Of a stretch of 64,000 nucleotides of DNA, positions 63,801-64,000 are shown in pieces. The stretch is taken from positions 52,809 through 116,808 of the forward strand of contig MDLF01000044.1 of the NCBI GenBank assembly GCA_001730095.1, read 5' to 3'. A program made the position numbers and the translations under genes. Numbering within the stretch: the stretch's first letter is position 1; every line of letters begins with the position of its first letter. Below the pieces are notes generated by a model. The model saw only the letters and a program-made list of their open reading frames with translations, searched no databases and was not told the origin of the DNA. This stretch comes from Rhodobacteraceae bacterium (ex Bugula neritina AB1) (GTDB lineage Bacteria; Pseudomonadota; Alphaproteobacteria; Rhodobacterales; Rhodobacteraceae).

Positions 63801-64000
63801 GCGGCCGCCGAAGAGACCGGTGATGCGGACAGCACCGAAGACGACCTGGATGCGCTGCTGGGCGGGTTGGGTGACGCGGACACGGATCTGGACGATCTGA
63901 TGGGCGGTGACGGCGGGGATCTGGATCTGGATGATCTGCTTGGCAGTCTGGGCGGCGAGGATGAAGACACCGCTGATGCCGGCAGTGATGATCTGGATGC
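60857..64000 (+). CDS. TssB-like sheath protein with giant acidic repeat tail (cut by window edge)
   Basis: The start ATG at 60857 lies inside the channel gene (ATGGCTGA). The first 165 residues are a TssB almost identical in pattern to tssB at 49369: FIARNRAPRVQIEYDVELYGA, LPFVMGVMSDL, FLEIDVDNFDERM, TVPNTLTGEGNL. From about residue 170 to the window edge (over 870 residues) the chain is made of about 45 units of some 20 residues, each a short Leu-rich helix (V-L-A-G-L, L-D-D-L-L-G-G-L) and an acidic spacer of Asp, Glu and Ala, with almost no Lys, Arg, Cys or aromatic residues. The first units form a 104-residue super-repeat (two tandem copies, 61419-62042); later units shift to LDDLLGGLD. 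The true end is beyond base 64000. Function unknown; a regulator or decoration of the sheath is plausible. Confidence 0.9.
61419..61730 (+). repeat. 312-base super-repeat, copy 1, within tssB-like gene
   Basis: Codes for five 20-21-residue units whose starts read DVLAGL, GVLDAL, DVLAGL, DALASL and AVLEGL. Copy 2 starts exactly 312 bases later with the same order. Confidence 0.85.
61731..62042 (+). repeat. 312-base super-repeat, copy 2, within tssB-like gene
   Basis: Five units reading DVLAGL, SVLDDL, DVLAGL, EALASL and SVLEGL, in the same order as copy 1; a third start, DVLAGL at 62043, begins a further, diverged copy. Confidence 0.85.

Noticed and set aside
61099..63970. Long minus-strand frames very rich in Ser or Pro opposite the tssB-like repeats
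   Set aside because: They are the mirror of GC-rich Asp/Glu/Ala/Leu codons in repeats. No ribosome sites or family resemblance; the plus frame starts with a clear TssB.
60857..64000. CRISPR-like direct repeats at the window end
   Set aside because: Repeats are about 60 bases, diverged, in frame and coding with a continuous protein; there are no unique spacers of constant length and no cas genes.

Overview
The window looks like part of a large extrachromosomal replicon (plasmid or chromid) from a marine alphaproteobacterium of the Roseobacter group (Rhodobacteraceae; a Leisingera/Phaeobacter/Ruegeria-like relative). The grounds are high GC, a DnaA-like replication initiator divergent from a parA-parB pair and ringed by one palindrome, alphaproteobacterial protein families, and a bacterial voltage-gated sodium channel of a type known from roseobacters. 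The exact taxon is inferred from gene content only.

Layout. 1-13675: an exopolysaccharide cluster, with a sugar transferase, an acetyltransferase-like gene and a glycosyltransferase on the minus strand, then a tightly coupled plus-strand operon (export protein, glycosidase, chain-length protein, polysaccharide deacetylase, ligase/polymerase, two glycosyltransferases, sulfotransferase). 13683-17845: an insertion-sequence scar with a frameshifted IS30 element, a GrpB-family gene, an intact IS30 element and two opposed fragments of an ISNCY-type transposon. 18054-22195: a one-polypeptide adenylation/carrier/membrane-acyltransferase fusion and an FAD oxidoreductase. 22227-25476: a zinc-uptake locus (znuA divergent from zur-znuC-znuB) with a Zur-box-like operator. 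25544-33001: a hybrid sensor kinase and a PhnD-like binding protein, divergent from a 1341-residue fusion of two rhodanese domains, a YidC-like membrane domain and a PEP-synthase-like phosphotransferase module. 33147-36542: a ParDE toxin-antitoxin pair, an RpiR-type regulator, a DUF3291 protein and a UDP-sugar dehydrogenase. 36665-40297: the replication and partition module, with candidate parS palindromes at 37755, 38882, 39253, 40154, 40403, 40499 (half-site) and 40959. 40545-47130: an envelope cluster with a YceI-OmpA protein, a secreted caspase-like protein carrying a CXXCH motif, a TonB/DUF4384-like protein, two ExbD, one ExbB and a small secreted protein. 47192-64000: a type VI secretion (T6SS) locus.

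The T6SS part has tssA, tssB, tssC, hcp, tagJ, tssE, tssF, tssG and tssH (clpV) in order. It continues into three unusual genes: a lysine-rich protein, a NavBac-type sodium channel, and a second TssB whose C-terminus is a giant acidic repeat running off the window end. The membrane complex (TssJLM), TssK, VgrG and PAAR genes are not in the window.

The strongest candidates for undescribed biology are (1) the tssB2-repeat/sodium-channel/lysine-rich trio in the T6SS operon, (2) the rhodanese-YidC-phosphotransferase fusion beside its sensor pair, (3) the adenylation-carrier-acyltransferase fusion, and (4) parS-like palindromes that sit inside coding sequences, always in the frame reading V-P-A/V-G-T. 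All family assignments come from reading motifs by eye; no database search was run.
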